DNA from: W0P28-013 sp963638355
GTDB lineage: Bacteria; Bacteroidota; Bacteroidia; Bacteroidales; Paludibacteraceae
Assembly: GCA_963638355.1 (NCBI GenBank)
Contig: CAVHRT010000031.1
Span: 1-16,525 of the forward strand
Direction: 5' to 3'
DNA length: 16,525 nucleotides
In this document: one piece after another, positions 1 through 7,130 of the stretch
Layout: each line of letters opens with the position of its first letter
Position numbering within the stretch: position 1 is the stretch's first letter
Position numbers and translations under genes: made by a program
The notes under the pieces: generated by a model
What the model was told of the DNA's origin: nothing
Database searches by the model: none
The model's input: the letters and a program-made list of their open reading frames with translations, nothing else

Positions 1-3000
1 GTAGAATGATTTGAGGTAGGGGCGTATCTTGTCGCCAAATTCCTCAATCATGCGTTTAGCGAAGTTAGTGAACTTGCGCGCGCCTTTCTCTACATGGTAA
101 CCAGCGACAATAATGCCATCAAATAACATCTCGGGGTCTAACCCTGCATTGAGATGGTTCAGTCGTTCGTGCATACGGCGGCGTGCTGCCTCGTATGCGT
201 CCTCGGTGAATATCTTATTCTCCGATTTTTCTCCTTCATTATTTGTGGAGTGTTTATCGCCAGTGGCTTCTTCTTTGCCTTTGCCCCCTATCTTTTCTCC
301 TGCCGTTTTATTGCCTAACTTCTCTTCGTAGGCATTATTTTTATTATTTCCATCACTTTTTTGTTCAGAAATTTGGTTGTTTGGAATAGAAGCTGTACCT
401 TTGTGGGCAGAAGAATTTCCAGACGGATTGATACCGAGCCCGACAAGTTGATTGTCAGTTTGAGTAGGCTTGTGCGAACGGTTAAGAGGAACTGACTCCT
501 CGACCTGCGATGTCGGATGCAGGCTGGAATTGTTTAGCCAAACTAATTTGTTTTGTTCAATTAGTTTGGCTATTTTATTTGCCGTTTTTTCTTGGTTGGA
601 CACGACAACCTCTTTCCCGTCTTTGCTGACGGTAACAGAGGTAAAATAGTATATACGCTTTCCATTTTTACCCGTAAATGCTTTGACAAACACATACGAG
701 TAATCTCTTTCTGTTACTTGTCCCTCTTTGGCTTCGCTCTTATCTTCGATAATGACACTCGGGTGTTCGAGCGTGGGTTTAACCATGCCCAACTTTCCAT
801 CTCTGCCTTTCTGTGCGAGTTTGAGGTATTGGTTTTCGCCCATCTTGACATCTCCGATGGGCGTGCTGACGATGCCGTCTTCTCCAAATAGTGCGTACCA
901 GTTCTCGGGTGTGAGGTCTATGTCCTCAAAAGGAACAGCCTCTGCCTCAATCTGCTTTAAGGTATCACTCGCAGATATATCGGTTGCGGGTGTTGCGGTT
1001 TCTCCTGCATTATCGGCTTTTCTTGTTGTTCCTTCGCCTTTCTGATTATTTCCGCCAACTCCTCCTCGATTGTTGGTAGATTGTGTTCCTCCCTCAAGCG
1101 GTTTTGCGCCTCCAGTTCCTCCATTTTCTCCGAGTTGCCCGCTGCCGCCTGCTTTACTACTGTTCCCCAATACAGGGCTTCCATCATTTGTAACATTGTT
1201 TTGTCGTTTATTTAGTTTGACATGATAAATCTGCTCTACCGCCTGCTCCAAAGTGAGCGTTTCGGCTGCGTTGAATAAGTCACCTCCCTCGCCTTGTAGT
1301 TTGTCATACAACTCGTTGAAAGCGGCTCGTTGCGTTGCCATCGTTTGGCTCTTGAATGTCGCTGCGAGTGCAAATGCAAAGTTACTAAATTTTTCGGCAG
1401 GTAAGAACGAACCGCCAACAAAATCCATTTGGAGTTGTTTAGACCATGCCCAAATGGCTGCCATGCGTTCCTCGTATGTTTTAGCCGCCATGAATGTTGG
1501 GTCGCTCTGTAGGTCGTAGTAGACCTCGATAGCCTCTTGCAAGTACGGCACTACCTTTGCGTCAGCAGGACTGTTGGCATCGCGCGCCACTGTCTGCAAT
1601 ATGGCTTTTTGTGCCGTCAGCGGTAAGCGAGTGAACATCTCACGAATGTTGTCCACTTTAGCGTTGGCAAATAGCAAATTGCGCAGTATGTCGAGCAAAC
1701 TATTTTTTGCCTCATCGGTCAGTTCGCCTTTGTCGTTGAATGCCGTCTGATATTGCGTGTCGTTGATGATGTCTTTTAGGCGCAGGAACTTAATCGCCTC
1801 GCCTCCATTTGCCGCAATCATTTCAGAAAGCGTCATCTCCTCATCATCGGTGGTGGTGAGCCTACGAGCAAACGAGGCAAGTCCATCGCCCAACAATTGC
1901 GCTGTCTTGGCGGCATCGATAGTCTGCTTACCTCCACTCTCGGTGTCTTGCGCATTCTTTTGCCCCAAACGAATAGCCTCCTCGTCCGTTACATCGAGTT
2001 CGGTCACAAGCACAGGGTTCTGCATTGCAGCCACCTCCTCGGCATTTAGACCAAAGCGTTCTGCATTGTCGATAAGATACTGCTTGTGTTTTGCCGCTTG
2101 GTCGGGGTAACTATCGTACATCATAAGCAACGCAATGGAGCGGTTGTTTCCTTGTATTACCTCGCCACGAGCGTTGGTAACAGGTGCGCCCGTGTATGCA
2201 GTCGCTCCTTCGGTTATTTGTTGTGGGTTGATGTTCTCCGCAATCTTTTGTGCCGCTACTTGGCTCGCTTTGTCGGTGCGTTCTTTCGGTTGTGCCTCTG
2301 TGATGAAATACGAGTGGTTGCGTTGTCCACCTTTGTGGCTCGGCTGCAACTGACTTGCGTCAATCACTTTCACACGACCTTTCGGCTTGTCTTGGGTAGA
2401 AAACATTATCTCCACCTCTTTGCCATACACACCCTGCGTATTCTCTTGCCGTTTGACTACATTGCCATTGACCATGCGGTAACCACGCTTGCGCGCTGCG
2501 GCTGCATTATCTCTCGACACATCGGGAACGCCACCTGCTTTCTTTTCTGCTTCAAGACGAGCCGCCTCCTCGGCTGCGGCTTTTGCAGCGGCTGCCTCTT
2601 GTGCTGCTTTCTCTGCTTTGGCTTTCTCCTCGGCTCGTTTAGCCTCGGCTGCTTGCATTCGTTGCGCATATACCGCGTTGAACTTATCGTACAACTCCTG
2701 CAAGCGTTGAATCTCTGCTTGTGCTTTTGCTCGTTTCGCTTTCGCTTTCTCATCAATCAACGAAATAGGCTTTGCCGCTATCTCTTGTTGCTTTTGTAAC
2801 TGCTTCTTGATGTCCTCGAGTGTTGCAGCAATGTCGGTATCGCTATACTCGCTGAACTCATCTTGCTCCTCCGCGGTCGTTTCGGTGGTCGTTTCTGAAC
2901 CGCCCTCACCAACCTGCGGTGCGCCATTTTCGCCCTGCTCGTTGGTTATCTGCTGCGGCTGTCCCTCTTGGGTGGTGTTATCGGTCTGCTCGTTATTTGC

Positions 3001-3738
3001 GTCTACCTGCTCATTGTCTGCCTGCTCCTCTGCTGCTTGTTTGCTCTCGACAAATGCAGCCGTGTCGAACTGCTCCGATGTGAGTATGTCGGCAAGTTCT
3101 TGCGAACTTACCCCTTCGGTTTCTTCTGCTCCGTCTATTCGTACAGTGTAGAGTTTGTTTGAGGCATCATGACTAACAATCTCGTAGGTGTGCATTTGCG
3201 TTTGCAGCACATCGCCCTCATCGAACTTAAGCACCGCCCATTGTCCGCGTTGGTCGTTGGTGATGACAGATTGCTCCGCCTCGCCTGTCTGCTCGTTGCG
3301 TGAGTTGTAAGTGATGCCGTTTGCGTCCGTGGAAACGACAGTAGTCAGTCCAATCTCGGGTGCATTGGTATTGTAGATGATAGACCCTTCTGGGTAGTGT
3401 TTAGCGTTATATGCCGCTTGACGTATGTTCTCATCGGCTTGCGCTTTCATCTCCGACTTGTGAGCATCACCCAAGACAGCCTCTATTTGGTCGATACCTA
3501 CCTGCTTGGCTTCTCCCGTTTCGGAATTGACAACGACAAAAGTGCCGTCTGATTTCTCCTTATCGATGACGGGGTTACCTTCTTTGTCGGTCGACACCAC
3601 GAGGTTGCCACTCTTTATATAGAATGTGCCTTCCGAGCCACCTGCTGCCGCGTTACCATCGGTGTTTGTTTGAGGTTTGACTTCCGTCTTGCCATCGACA
3701 TTCTCGGTTTTACTCGTATCTACTTTTTCCTTTGCCAT
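1..3738 (-). CDS. Giant phage/ICE polyvalent protein with DdrB/ParB-like and PBECR-like domains (3' end outside window)
   Basis: An uninterrupted minus-strand frame runs from ATG at 3738 off the left edge, giving 1,246 codons without a stop. The start is set by a strong AAAGGAGG about 9 nt upstream. Residues 1-230 are acidic and probably a linker. Residues about 240-400 are Gln/Glu-rich, then Ala/Lys/Glu-rich coiled coil. Residues about 404-870 resemble the DdrB-like ParB-related region of polyvalent proteins, with VYGKEVEIMFST, a QPSHKGGQRN box and VIQGNNRSIAL. Residues about 945-1075 resemble phage Barnase-EndoU-ColicinE5/D-RelE-like nuclease domains (PBECR), with KLAQKGRDGKLG, KPTLEHPSVIIED and FTSVTVSKDG. 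From about 1170 the segment IFTEDAYEAARRR...AGYHVEKGARKF matches the junction usually seen before further domains in these proteins. Such proteins are thought to be co-injected with DNA to counter host defence or condition the host. The family reading is from memory of motifs; the frame is certain. Confidence 0.88.
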   Translation of the reverse strand, partial: MAKEKVDTSKTENVDGKTEVKPQTNTDGNAAAGGSEGTFYIKSGNLVVSTDKEGNPVIDKEKSDGTFVVVNSETGEAKQVGIDQIEAVLGDAHKSEMKAQADENIRQAAYNAKHYPEGSIIYNTNAPEIGLTTVVSTDANGITYNSRNEQTGEAEQSVITNDQRGQWAVLKFDEGDVLQTQMHTYEIVSHDASNKLYTVRIDGAEETEGVSSQELADILTSEQFDTAAFVESKQAAEEQADNEQVDANNEQTDNTTQEGQPQQITNEQGENGAPQVGEGGSETTTETTAEEQDEFSEYSDTDIAATLEDIKKQLQKQQEIAAKPISLIDEKAKAKRAKAQAEIQRLQELYDKFNAVYAQRMQAAEAKRAEEKAKAEKAAQEAAAAKAAAEEAARLEAEKKAGGVPDVSRDNAAAARKRGYRMVNGNVVKRQENTQGVYGKEVEIMFSTQDKPKGRVKVIDASQLQPSHKGGQRNHSYFITEAQPKERTDKASQVAAQKIAENINPQQITEGATAYTGAPVTNARGEVIQGNNRSIALLMMYDSYPDQAAKHKQYLIDNAERFGLNAEEVAAMQNPVLVTELDVTDEEAIRLGQKNAQDTESGGKQTIDAAKTAQLLGDGLASFARRLTTTDDEEMTLSEMIAANGGEAIKFLRLKDIINDTQYQTAFNDKGELTDEAKNSLLDILRNLLFANAKVDNIREMFTRLPLTAQKAILQTVARDANSPADAKVVPYLQEAIEVYYDLQSDPTFMAAKTYEERMAAIWAWSKQLQMDFVGGSFLPAEKFSNFAFALAATFKSQTMATQRAAFNELYDKLQGEGGDLFNAAETLTLEQAVEQIYHVKLNKRQNNVTNDGSPVLGNSSKAGGSGQLGENGGTGGAKPLEGGTQSTNNRGGVGGNNQKGEGTTRKADNAGETATPATDISASDTLKQIEAEAVPFEDIDLTPENWYALFGEDGIVSTPIGDVKMGENQYLKLAQKGRDGKLGMVKPTLEHPSVIIEDKSEAKEGQVTERDYSYVFVKAFTGKNGKRIYYFTSVTVSKDGKEVVVSNQEKTANKIAKLIEQNKLVWLNNSSLHPTSQVEESVPLNRSHKPTQTDNQLVGLGINPSGNSSAHKGTASIPNNQISEQKSDGNNKNNAYEEKLGNKTAGEKIGGKGKEEATGDKHSTNNEGEKSENKIFTEDAYEAARRRMHERLNHLNAGLDPEMLFDGIIVAGYHVEKGARKFTNFAKRMIEEFGDKIRPYLKSFY

Positions 3739-3742
3739 ATTA

Positions 3743-4144
3743 TTAGCCTCCTTTTACCACCCTCTTTCGGCTCGTCTTTGCTCTCTTTGTTGTTGCCCTG
3801 CGTTGCGAGGTGTCGCTAACCATATTCGTGATAGCATCGCTATAAGCGTCTGCCGTCTTTTGATGAGTGGCGAGCGTCTGCTCGTGTGTGCCGCCCATAA
3901 TCTTGTTTTTCGCCTCCGCTATCTCGTTGGTGCGTTTCAATTTCTTGTCAAGCAATTTCAAATACGCTTGGTTGTCGCTCCGTTTCGTGGGGTCTTGATA
4001 GATTTCGCTATCATAGAATGCATTTGAGGCTGCCCTCGCGTTGTTGAGTGCAGCCTGCTGCTTGTCGTTGGCTTTCTTACTTCCGATGGCTGATGCTGCT
4101 GCACCTGCTGCCGACAGTGCCAATGATACTATTGTTCCTACCAT
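3743..4144 (-). CDS. Small phage structural/accessory protein, 133 aa
   Basis: The protein starts with a hydrophobic Ala/Gly-rich segment (residues 1-22, VGTIVSLALSAAGAAASAIG), followed by a charged helical region. The pattern DPTKRSDNQA...LKRTNEIAEAKNKIMGGTHEQTLATHQK resembles a protein often placed just before the polyvalent gene in Bacteroidales phages, where the equivalent reads roughly as AAGTqAVmGGTdEsvAaaK. The C-terminus is strongly basic (RRATTKRAKTSRKRVVKGG). A GTAAAGGAAT ribosome site lies directly before ATG 4144. It ends 4 nt before the ATG of the polyvalent gene, whose ribosome site lies inside its last codons, so the two are translationally coupled. An N-terminal hydrophobic stretch plus helical body is common in minor virion or ejection proteins, but that role is inferred. 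Confidence 0.8.
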   Translation of the reverse strand: MVGTIVSLALSAAGAAASAIGSKKANDKQQAALNNARAASNAFYDSEIYQDPTKRSDNQAYLKLLDKKLKRTNEIAEAKNKIMGGTHEQTLATHQKTADAYSDAITNMVSDTSQRRATTKRAKTSRKRVVKGG

Positions 4145-4165
4145 ATTCCTTTACATTTTGGTGTA

Positions 4166-4180
4166 CGCTGCAAAGAAAAT
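4166..4180 (-). promoter_or_regulatory. Possible Bacteroidetes -7 box for the 133-aa gene
   Basis: Read on the minus strand this is TTTTCTTTGCAGCG, a near match to the TAxxTTTG -7 element, placed about 25 nt before the ATG at 4144. The same TTTGCAGCG string follows the better -7 box at 8898-8905. No clear -33 TTTG was found. Confidence 0.35.
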
Positions 4181-4257
4181 GATTACTCCCCATTAAATTG
4201 GCTCACTTTTATATCATAATTGTTCGTTTTTATAAAAAAAACGTCTATTTTAGAAAA

Positions 4258-4273
4258 GCCAACTTTTGTTGGC
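4258..4273 (-). terminator. Small hairpin with U-tract, minus strand
   Basis: GCCAAC and GTTGGC pair as a 6-bp stem around a TTTT/AAAA loop. On the minus strand the stem is followed by TTTTCT. It lies between the recombinase remnant and the 133-aa gene and would back up the stronger terminator at 4287-4313. Confidence 0.5.
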
Positions 4274-4286
4274 GTGAGTTAATAAA

Positions 4287-4321
4287 ACAAAAAAAGCCAC
4301 AATCTCGAAAGACTGTGGCTC
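4287..4321 (-). terminator. Rho-independent terminator after recombinase remnant
   Basis: AGCCACAATCT and AGACTGTGGCT pair over 10 of 11 positions around a CGAA loop. On the minus strand the stem runs into a long T-tract (the plus-strand A-run at about 4288-4296). It sits 20-30 nt past the stop codon of the recombinase fragment, so it terminates that gene. Confidence 0.8.
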
Positions 4322-4340
4322 GTTGTGTTGGTGGCGGTTC

Positions 4341-4577
4341 TTACTTGCCATGCAGATAGTCAATTACTCTGCGGTTGGCTTCATCTACTCGCTCCCAATC
4401 GAAAGTGATATATACACGACCTGCAAGCGATGATGGTGCATGTCCTAATGCTCTACCTATTACACTCTCATCTATGCCAATCTTGCTTGCAAATGTTGCC
4501 CACGAGTAACGCGCCCAATAGAATGTCAACCCCTCGATGTTGGTGGCGGTTGCTATCTCTCTTAACTTTTTGCCCAT
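4341..4577 (-). pseudogene. C-terminal remnant of tyrosine recombinase/integrase
   Basis: The 78 residues match only the end of a Bacteroidetes phage/ICE-type tyrosine recombinase. LTFYWARYSWATFA carries the box II arginine, with Tyr where HSWAT would have His. IGRALGH holds the conserved His, VYITFD the likely catalytic Tyr, and DEANRRVIDYL is the usual C-terminal helix. Family members are about 350-420 residues, so the arm-binding domain, core-binding domain and the first catalytic Arg/Lys are absent. The fragment cannot be an active recombinase alone. It begins about 160 nt from the tRNA fragment, where an intact integrase gene normally starts, so an internal deletion removed most of the gene. 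A translated small protein cannot be excluded because an ATG precedes it. Confidence 0.8.
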
Positions 4578-4600
4578 ATTGGTTGTTTTTAGTTCACTTT

Positions 4601-4646
4601 TTGTTCATGATTTGTTCATTTCACTTTAACCGCACTTTAACCGCAC
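4601..4646. repeat. Short direct repeats near attachment site
   Basis: TTGTTCAT occurs at 4601-4608 and 4612-4619. CACTTTAACCG occurs at 4622-4632 and 4633-4643, with a partial third copy. Short direct repeats between an integrase start and the attachment core often are arm-type recombinase sites, which is the inferred role. The rest of the gene-free stretch 4578-4952 holds a terminator (4684-4732), a tRNA fragment (4737-4790) and inverted repeats (4823-4876, 4901-4920); I see no gene in it. Confidence 0.45.
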
Positions 4647-4683
4647 TATTGATTATCAACGAGTTACGAAAATCAGTTTTTTG

Positions 4684-4732
4684 GAAAAAAAATAAAAAAA
4701 TCAGAGAGGTTTTGTTCGTAACTCTCTGATTT
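4684..4732 (-). terminator. Strong terminator following the tRNA 3' fragment, minus strand
   Basis: AAATCAGAGAG (4698-4708) and CTCTCTGATTT (4722-4732) form a perfect 11-bp stem with a 13-nt loop. On the minus strand it is followed by a T-rich run complementary to 4684-4700. It stands 4 nt past the CCA end of the tRNA fragment, the expected place for a tRNA gene terminator. Confidence 0.8.
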
Positions 4733-4736
4733 TCAG

Positions 4737-4790
4737 TGGCGCTCCATCGAGGACTTGAACCTAGGACGCCCTGATTATTGGGTCTGAAAT
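4737..4790 (-). other. tRNA 3' fragment, candidate attachment core (att)
   Basis: On the minus strand the order is T-stem CTAGG (4760-4764), T-loop TTCAAGT (4753-4759), T-stem CCTCG (4748-4752), acceptor 3' strand ATGGAGC (4741-4747), discriminator G (4740) and CCA (4737-4739). One T-stem pair is mismatched. The matching acceptor 5' strand (ATGGAGC on the plus strand, near 4810) is not present, so this is not a complete tRNA gene. Many Bacteroidetes integrases recombine at tRNA 3' ends and leave such fragments at element junctions. I infer an att site between the left element and the right element. Confidence 0.55.
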
Positions 4791-4822
4791 GTGCAATAAA
4801 AGTGGTTGCATAAAAGTATCGA

Positions 4823-4876
4823 CACGGCAAAATAGAGCAATAGTTGAAGACGCTCGGGAATCTGCAATTTGCCGTG
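4823..4876. repeat. 9-bp inverted repeat before first gene of right element
   Basis: CACGGCAAA (4823-4831) pairs exactly with TTTGCCGTG (4868-4876). GAGC (4835-4838) and GCTC (4852-4855) can pair inside. A second small inverted repeat, GTGTGG and CCACAC around AGCGTTA, follows at about 4901-4920. It could be a 5' leader structure of the operon starting at 4953 or an end structure of the element. Confidence 0.4.
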
Positions 4877-4952
4877 GCACTCCGAAAAGATTGGCCAGCC
4901 ATGTGTGGAGCGTTACCACACCGACCCGCAAATTTGAAAATCTGAAATTACG

Positions 4953-5078
4953 ATGAAACACGAAAAATGCGCTGATTGTGTATATTACAACCGCAACTGG
5001 TGCGACCTGTACGACAGCGAAACATTTGCATCGCACGGTTGTGCCGACTACGAACCAGCAAAACGGCATGTAAAATGA
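4953..5078 (+). CDS. 41-aa cysteine-rich protein, likely zinc knuckle
   Basis: The reading frame ATG 4953 to TGA 5078 encodes a 41-residue protein with cysteines spaced CADC, WC and GC (CX2C-X7-C-X12-C), ending in a DYEP motif. This is the layout of small zinc-binding phage proteins, so zinc binding is inferred from four well-spaced cysteines. Its stop overlaps the next start in ATGA (5075-5078), which supports translation and operon membership. It is the first gene of the right-hand element. Confidence 0.65.
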   Translation: MKHEKCADCVYYNRNWCDLYDSETFASHGCADYEPAKRHVK

Positions 5079-5332
5079 AACTAACACGCTACAACCCGCG
5101 CACGGTGCATTTGCTGTTTGCCGATGATGATATTTGTGCCGAAAAGTTTGCCGACTACGTCGAAAGCAAAACCGAACACGGCATCACAGCCATCGAGATA
5201 CGGCACAACCGTGAAACGCGCCAAAATACAATCATTTTCCGCTGCACCTACCAACAACAGGCCGCACTGGAAAATCTGCTGTCGCTAATGTGTACGCTGG
5301 GCGTTGTTGGTGGCGAAAACGAAACAATTTAA
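5075..5332 (+). CDS. 85-aa hypothetical protein
   Basis: The start at 5075 overlaps the upstream stop as ATGA. Although the frame is open further upstream, that part overlaps the cysteine-rich gene. The protein (MKLTRYNPRTVHLLFADDD...) alternates charged and hydrophobic residues, with ITAIEIRHNRE...TIIFRCTY as probable beta strands and a Leu-rich helix near the end. It has no signal peptide or membrane segment. I do not recognise the family. Co-transcription with the early cluster suggests a replication or regulatory accessory role, but nothing in the sequence decides it. Confidence 0.7.
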   Translation: MKLTRYNPRTVHLLFADDDICAEKFADYVESKTEHGITAIEIRHNRETRQNTIIFRCTYQQQAALENLLSLMCTLGVVGGENETI

Positions 5333-5342
5333 TACGAAAAAT

Positions 5343-5573
5343 ATGCTGAATCTATTTTTACTCTATCTTGTAGGTGTGGCGTTTATGCTGCTGACACTTT
5401 CGCTCTACCTGTTTGCGCGTGGAACGATACGCCTGTCCGATCTGCTAACTGCATGCGGTTTCACTCTACTGTCGTGGCTGGGACTACTCATTATGCTGGT
5501 GGGCGTGTGTATCTTAAAAATTTCAGACCACTGGCACAACCCTGTAATTTGGGAAAGTAAAACAAAAAATTAA
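5343..5573 (+). CDS. 76-aa protein with two membrane segments
   Basis: I chose ATG 5343 because it gives a clean start right at the first hydrophobic helix; an upstream TTG/ATG-type start would overlap the preceding gene. Residues 3-25 (LNLFLLYLVGVAFMLLTLSLYLF) and about 33-59 are strongly hydrophobic and joined by a short RGTIRLSD loop. The C-terminus is polar. It resembles a small hairpin membrane protein; in this context it could be a virion membrane protein, a holin-like protein or a membrane anchor for replication. Family not recognised. Confidence 0.7.
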   Translation: MLNLFLLYLVGVAFMLLTLSLYLFARGTIRLSDLLTACGFTLLSWLGLLIMLVGVCILKISDHWHNPVIWESKTKN

Positions 5574-5591
5574 CCATAAATCAAAAACAAA

Positions 5592-6275
5592 ATGGCAGTA
5601 ACAAAATCATTTCGTCCGACCGATGCCGACGCTGCACTCTATGCGCAACTGTTCGACGACCAGAACATGACCACATCGGAGCAATTTCACGCCATGGTGG
5701 CAGCCGTGGCAGCGCAACGCGACGGCGCAAAAAACGAGGCCGTGAATGCTGAAAACGCGGAGCGTTTACAACGCGCCGAAGCGGTTGTAAACAACATCGC
5801 AGCGATGTATGAAACAACGCCCGATGAACTAGAAAAAACTTGCGAAGCGTACAAACAGCAGTTTTTCCAAAAAGCCGCCGAAGCGGATCGTTTCGGTGTT
5901 GAAAACAGCACTTTGAAACAGCGTTTACAAGATGCCGAAATGCGTCTACAAGAGTGTAAACAGGAAGCCGAAACGCGTCTACAAGAAAACGAAACGCGTT
6001 TACAAGAGCGTTTACAAAATGTAATCACCATTGATCTACAACCGTTTACGCGTAAACTAATGGATCTCACAGTGGCGCGGCTCTCGGAACGCTACAAACG
6101 CGAGGTTACACCCGAGCAAATTTTGGTTGATATGTTTTTGCGCTACACTGTTTCGCAAAACACAGAATGGTTTTATCCGTTCGTAATCAAAGATCGCGAA
6201 ATTGTAGACGCTGCACGCGAAATGAACCCGCAAATTAACTCGATCCGACAGATCGAAAAAATGCTGACAAAATGA
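5592..6275 (+). CDS. 227-aa coiled-coil protein, possible DNA-binding/partition or mobilisation-like
   Basis: The N-terminus (residues 1-45, KSFRPTDADAALYAQLFDDQ..TTSEQFHAMV) looks like the short helical head seen in Bacteroidetes mobilisation-type and ribbon-helix-helix proteins. Residues about 75-150 are a long coiled coil with RLQ repeated at near-regular spacing (QRLQDAEMRLQE, TRLQENETRLQERLQN). Residues 150-227 form an amphipathic C-terminal domain. The RLQ units are nearly all encoded by GCGTTTACAA-type DNA, which makes an internal repeat array (listed separately). The start has an AT-rich upstream without Shine-Dalgarno. The stop overlaps the next ATG (6272). A role in genome handling is suggested by the coiled coil and position before the ATPase, not shown. 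Confidence 0.8.
   Translation: MAVTKSFRPTDADAALYAQLFDDQNMTTSEQFHAMVAAVAAQRDGAKNEAVNAENAERLQRAEAVVNNIAAMYETTPDELEKTCEAYKQQFFQKAAEADRFGVENSTLKQRLQDAEMRLQECKQEAETRLQENETRLQERLQNVITIDLQPFTRKLMDLTVARLSERYKREVTPEQILVDMFLRYTVSQNTEWFYPFVIKDREIVDAAREMNPQINSIRQIEKMLTK
5762..6057. repeat. Dispersed GCGTYTACAA repeats plus 14-bp palindrome, inside the coiled-coil gene
   Basis: GCGTTTACAA or GCGTCTACAA occurs at 5762-5771, 5921-5930, 5942-5951, 5975-5984, 5996-6005 and 6008-6017. The reverse complement TTGTAAAC is at 5785-5792. The cluster ends with a perfect palindrome GTTTACGCGTAAAC at 6044-6057. The palindrome core GTTTAC is the same as the repeat core. Coding for RLQ explains part of the recurrence, but the identical codon choice and the palindrome suggest a DNA-level role such as protein binding or an origin. 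Confidence 0.55.
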
Positions 6276-6565
6276 AGCAGCCTGAATTATCGTTTGCCGA
6301 CAAAATGAAACTGTCGGCCGTGAAACCTTTTGTGCCAATGGTGCGACCAGCGGCGCAAAAGTTTTTCAACGAACTACTAACAGAAGCGCGCCAGCAATTA
6401 CACACCGACGGCAGCGAAACCGAAGCAGCCATCGTATGTTTTACCACAGCCGACGGCACTGTGCTGTTTCTAACGGCTGCACTTGATGCTGAAAATAAAA
6501 TTGTGCGTATTATCAGCCGCCGAACACTCGACGAACTGGTTTCATCACTCACCAATTTAATCTGA
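6272..6565 (+). CDS. 97-aa hypothetical protein
   Basis: It starts in an ATGA overlap with the coiled-coil gene (6272-6275), typical of coupled translation. The N-terminal half is basic and helical (FADKMKLSAVKPFVPMVRPAAQKFFNELL). The C-terminal half has strand-like segments, AAIVCFTTADGTVLFLTAAL and IVRIISRRTLDELV. No membrane helix or known motif is seen. The family is not recognised; it lies two genes upstream of the P-loop ATPase. Confidence 0.75.
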   Translation: MKQPELSFADKMKLSAVKPFVPMVRPAAQKFFNELLTEARQQLHTDGSETEAAIVCFTTADGTVLFLTAALDAENKIVRIISRRTLDELVSSLTNLI

Positions 6566-6572
6566 AAAAATT

Positions 6573-7130
6573 ATGCTCGAAGACCTGACAGGCTCGCCCA
6601 TCGGCGGCGCACCTACCCCCGAACCAAATTTCGACAGCGGCGAAAATGGCGGCGGTTATCATTTTTTCACTGGTGCAATTGACGATTTCCAACAGGAATT
6701 TTCTGCACCAAAACAAAACATGAACATCGACGAAGAACCCGACACCGATCCCGAACCACCGCAACCAACCACCGAAGAACGCCGCGAACTTGGCGATCGC
6801 GCTCAACGAACCGCACAATTTATTACAAGCGTGGGCGATACGCTGCTGGCAAATGGTTTGGCGTGGCTCGACAAAAGCGGCGATCCCGAACCACACCGAC
6901 GCGCCGATGATCCGCTCATGGCCGACCTCGAAAATGCCATATCGTACTACTGCGAACGCGTGGGCGGCGAGATACCGCCATCGGTTATGATCATTATCTG
7001 TGTTATGATGCTCTATGGTGTACAAGTACCACAAGCACTGCACGACAGGCACGAACGCGAGAAACAGGAACAACTAGAAAAAGCAAACGAAAATGCAAGA
7101 ATTGGAAACGACACAACAGGCGACGAATGA
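6573..7130 (+). CDS. 185-aa protein with acidic/proline-rich head and one membrane segment
   Basis: The first 70 residues are acidic, Pro-rich and Gly-rich (GSPIGGAPTPEPNFDSGENGGG, EEPDTDPEPPQPTTEE), so likely disordered. A helical stretch follows, then a hydrophobic segment around residues 135-157 (PPSVMIIICVMMLYGVQVPQA), then a charged tail. The architecture suggests a membrane-associated protein with a flexible arm. Its 3' end overlaps the ATPase start by 38 nt. In tailless membrane viruses the packaging ATPase works with small membrane proteins at a special vertex; this gene is a candidate partner by position only. Confidence 0.75.
   Translation: MLEDLTGSPIGGAPTPEPNFDSGENGGGYHFFTGAIDDFQQEFSAPKQNMNIDEEPDTDPEPPQPTTEERRELGDRAQRTAQFITSVGDTLLANGLAWLDKSGDPEPHRRADDPLMADLENAISYYCERVGGEIPPSVMIIICVMMLYGVQVPQALHDRHEREKQEQLEKANENARIGNDTTGDE

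Noticed and set aside
1757..3162. Plus-strand reading frames, including one of 237 residues at 2086-2799, opposite the giant gene
   Set aside because: They are Ser/Cys/Leu/Phe-rich antisense shadows of the GC-rich polyvalent gene and have no coding features or ribosome sites.
4737..4830. Complete tRNA gene
   Set aside because: The acceptor 5' strand and D arm cannot be found on the 5' side; only the 3' part is present.
4621..4902. 93-residue minus-strand frame through the tRNA fragment
   Set aside because: It is a chance translation of the tRNA 3' end and its terminator.
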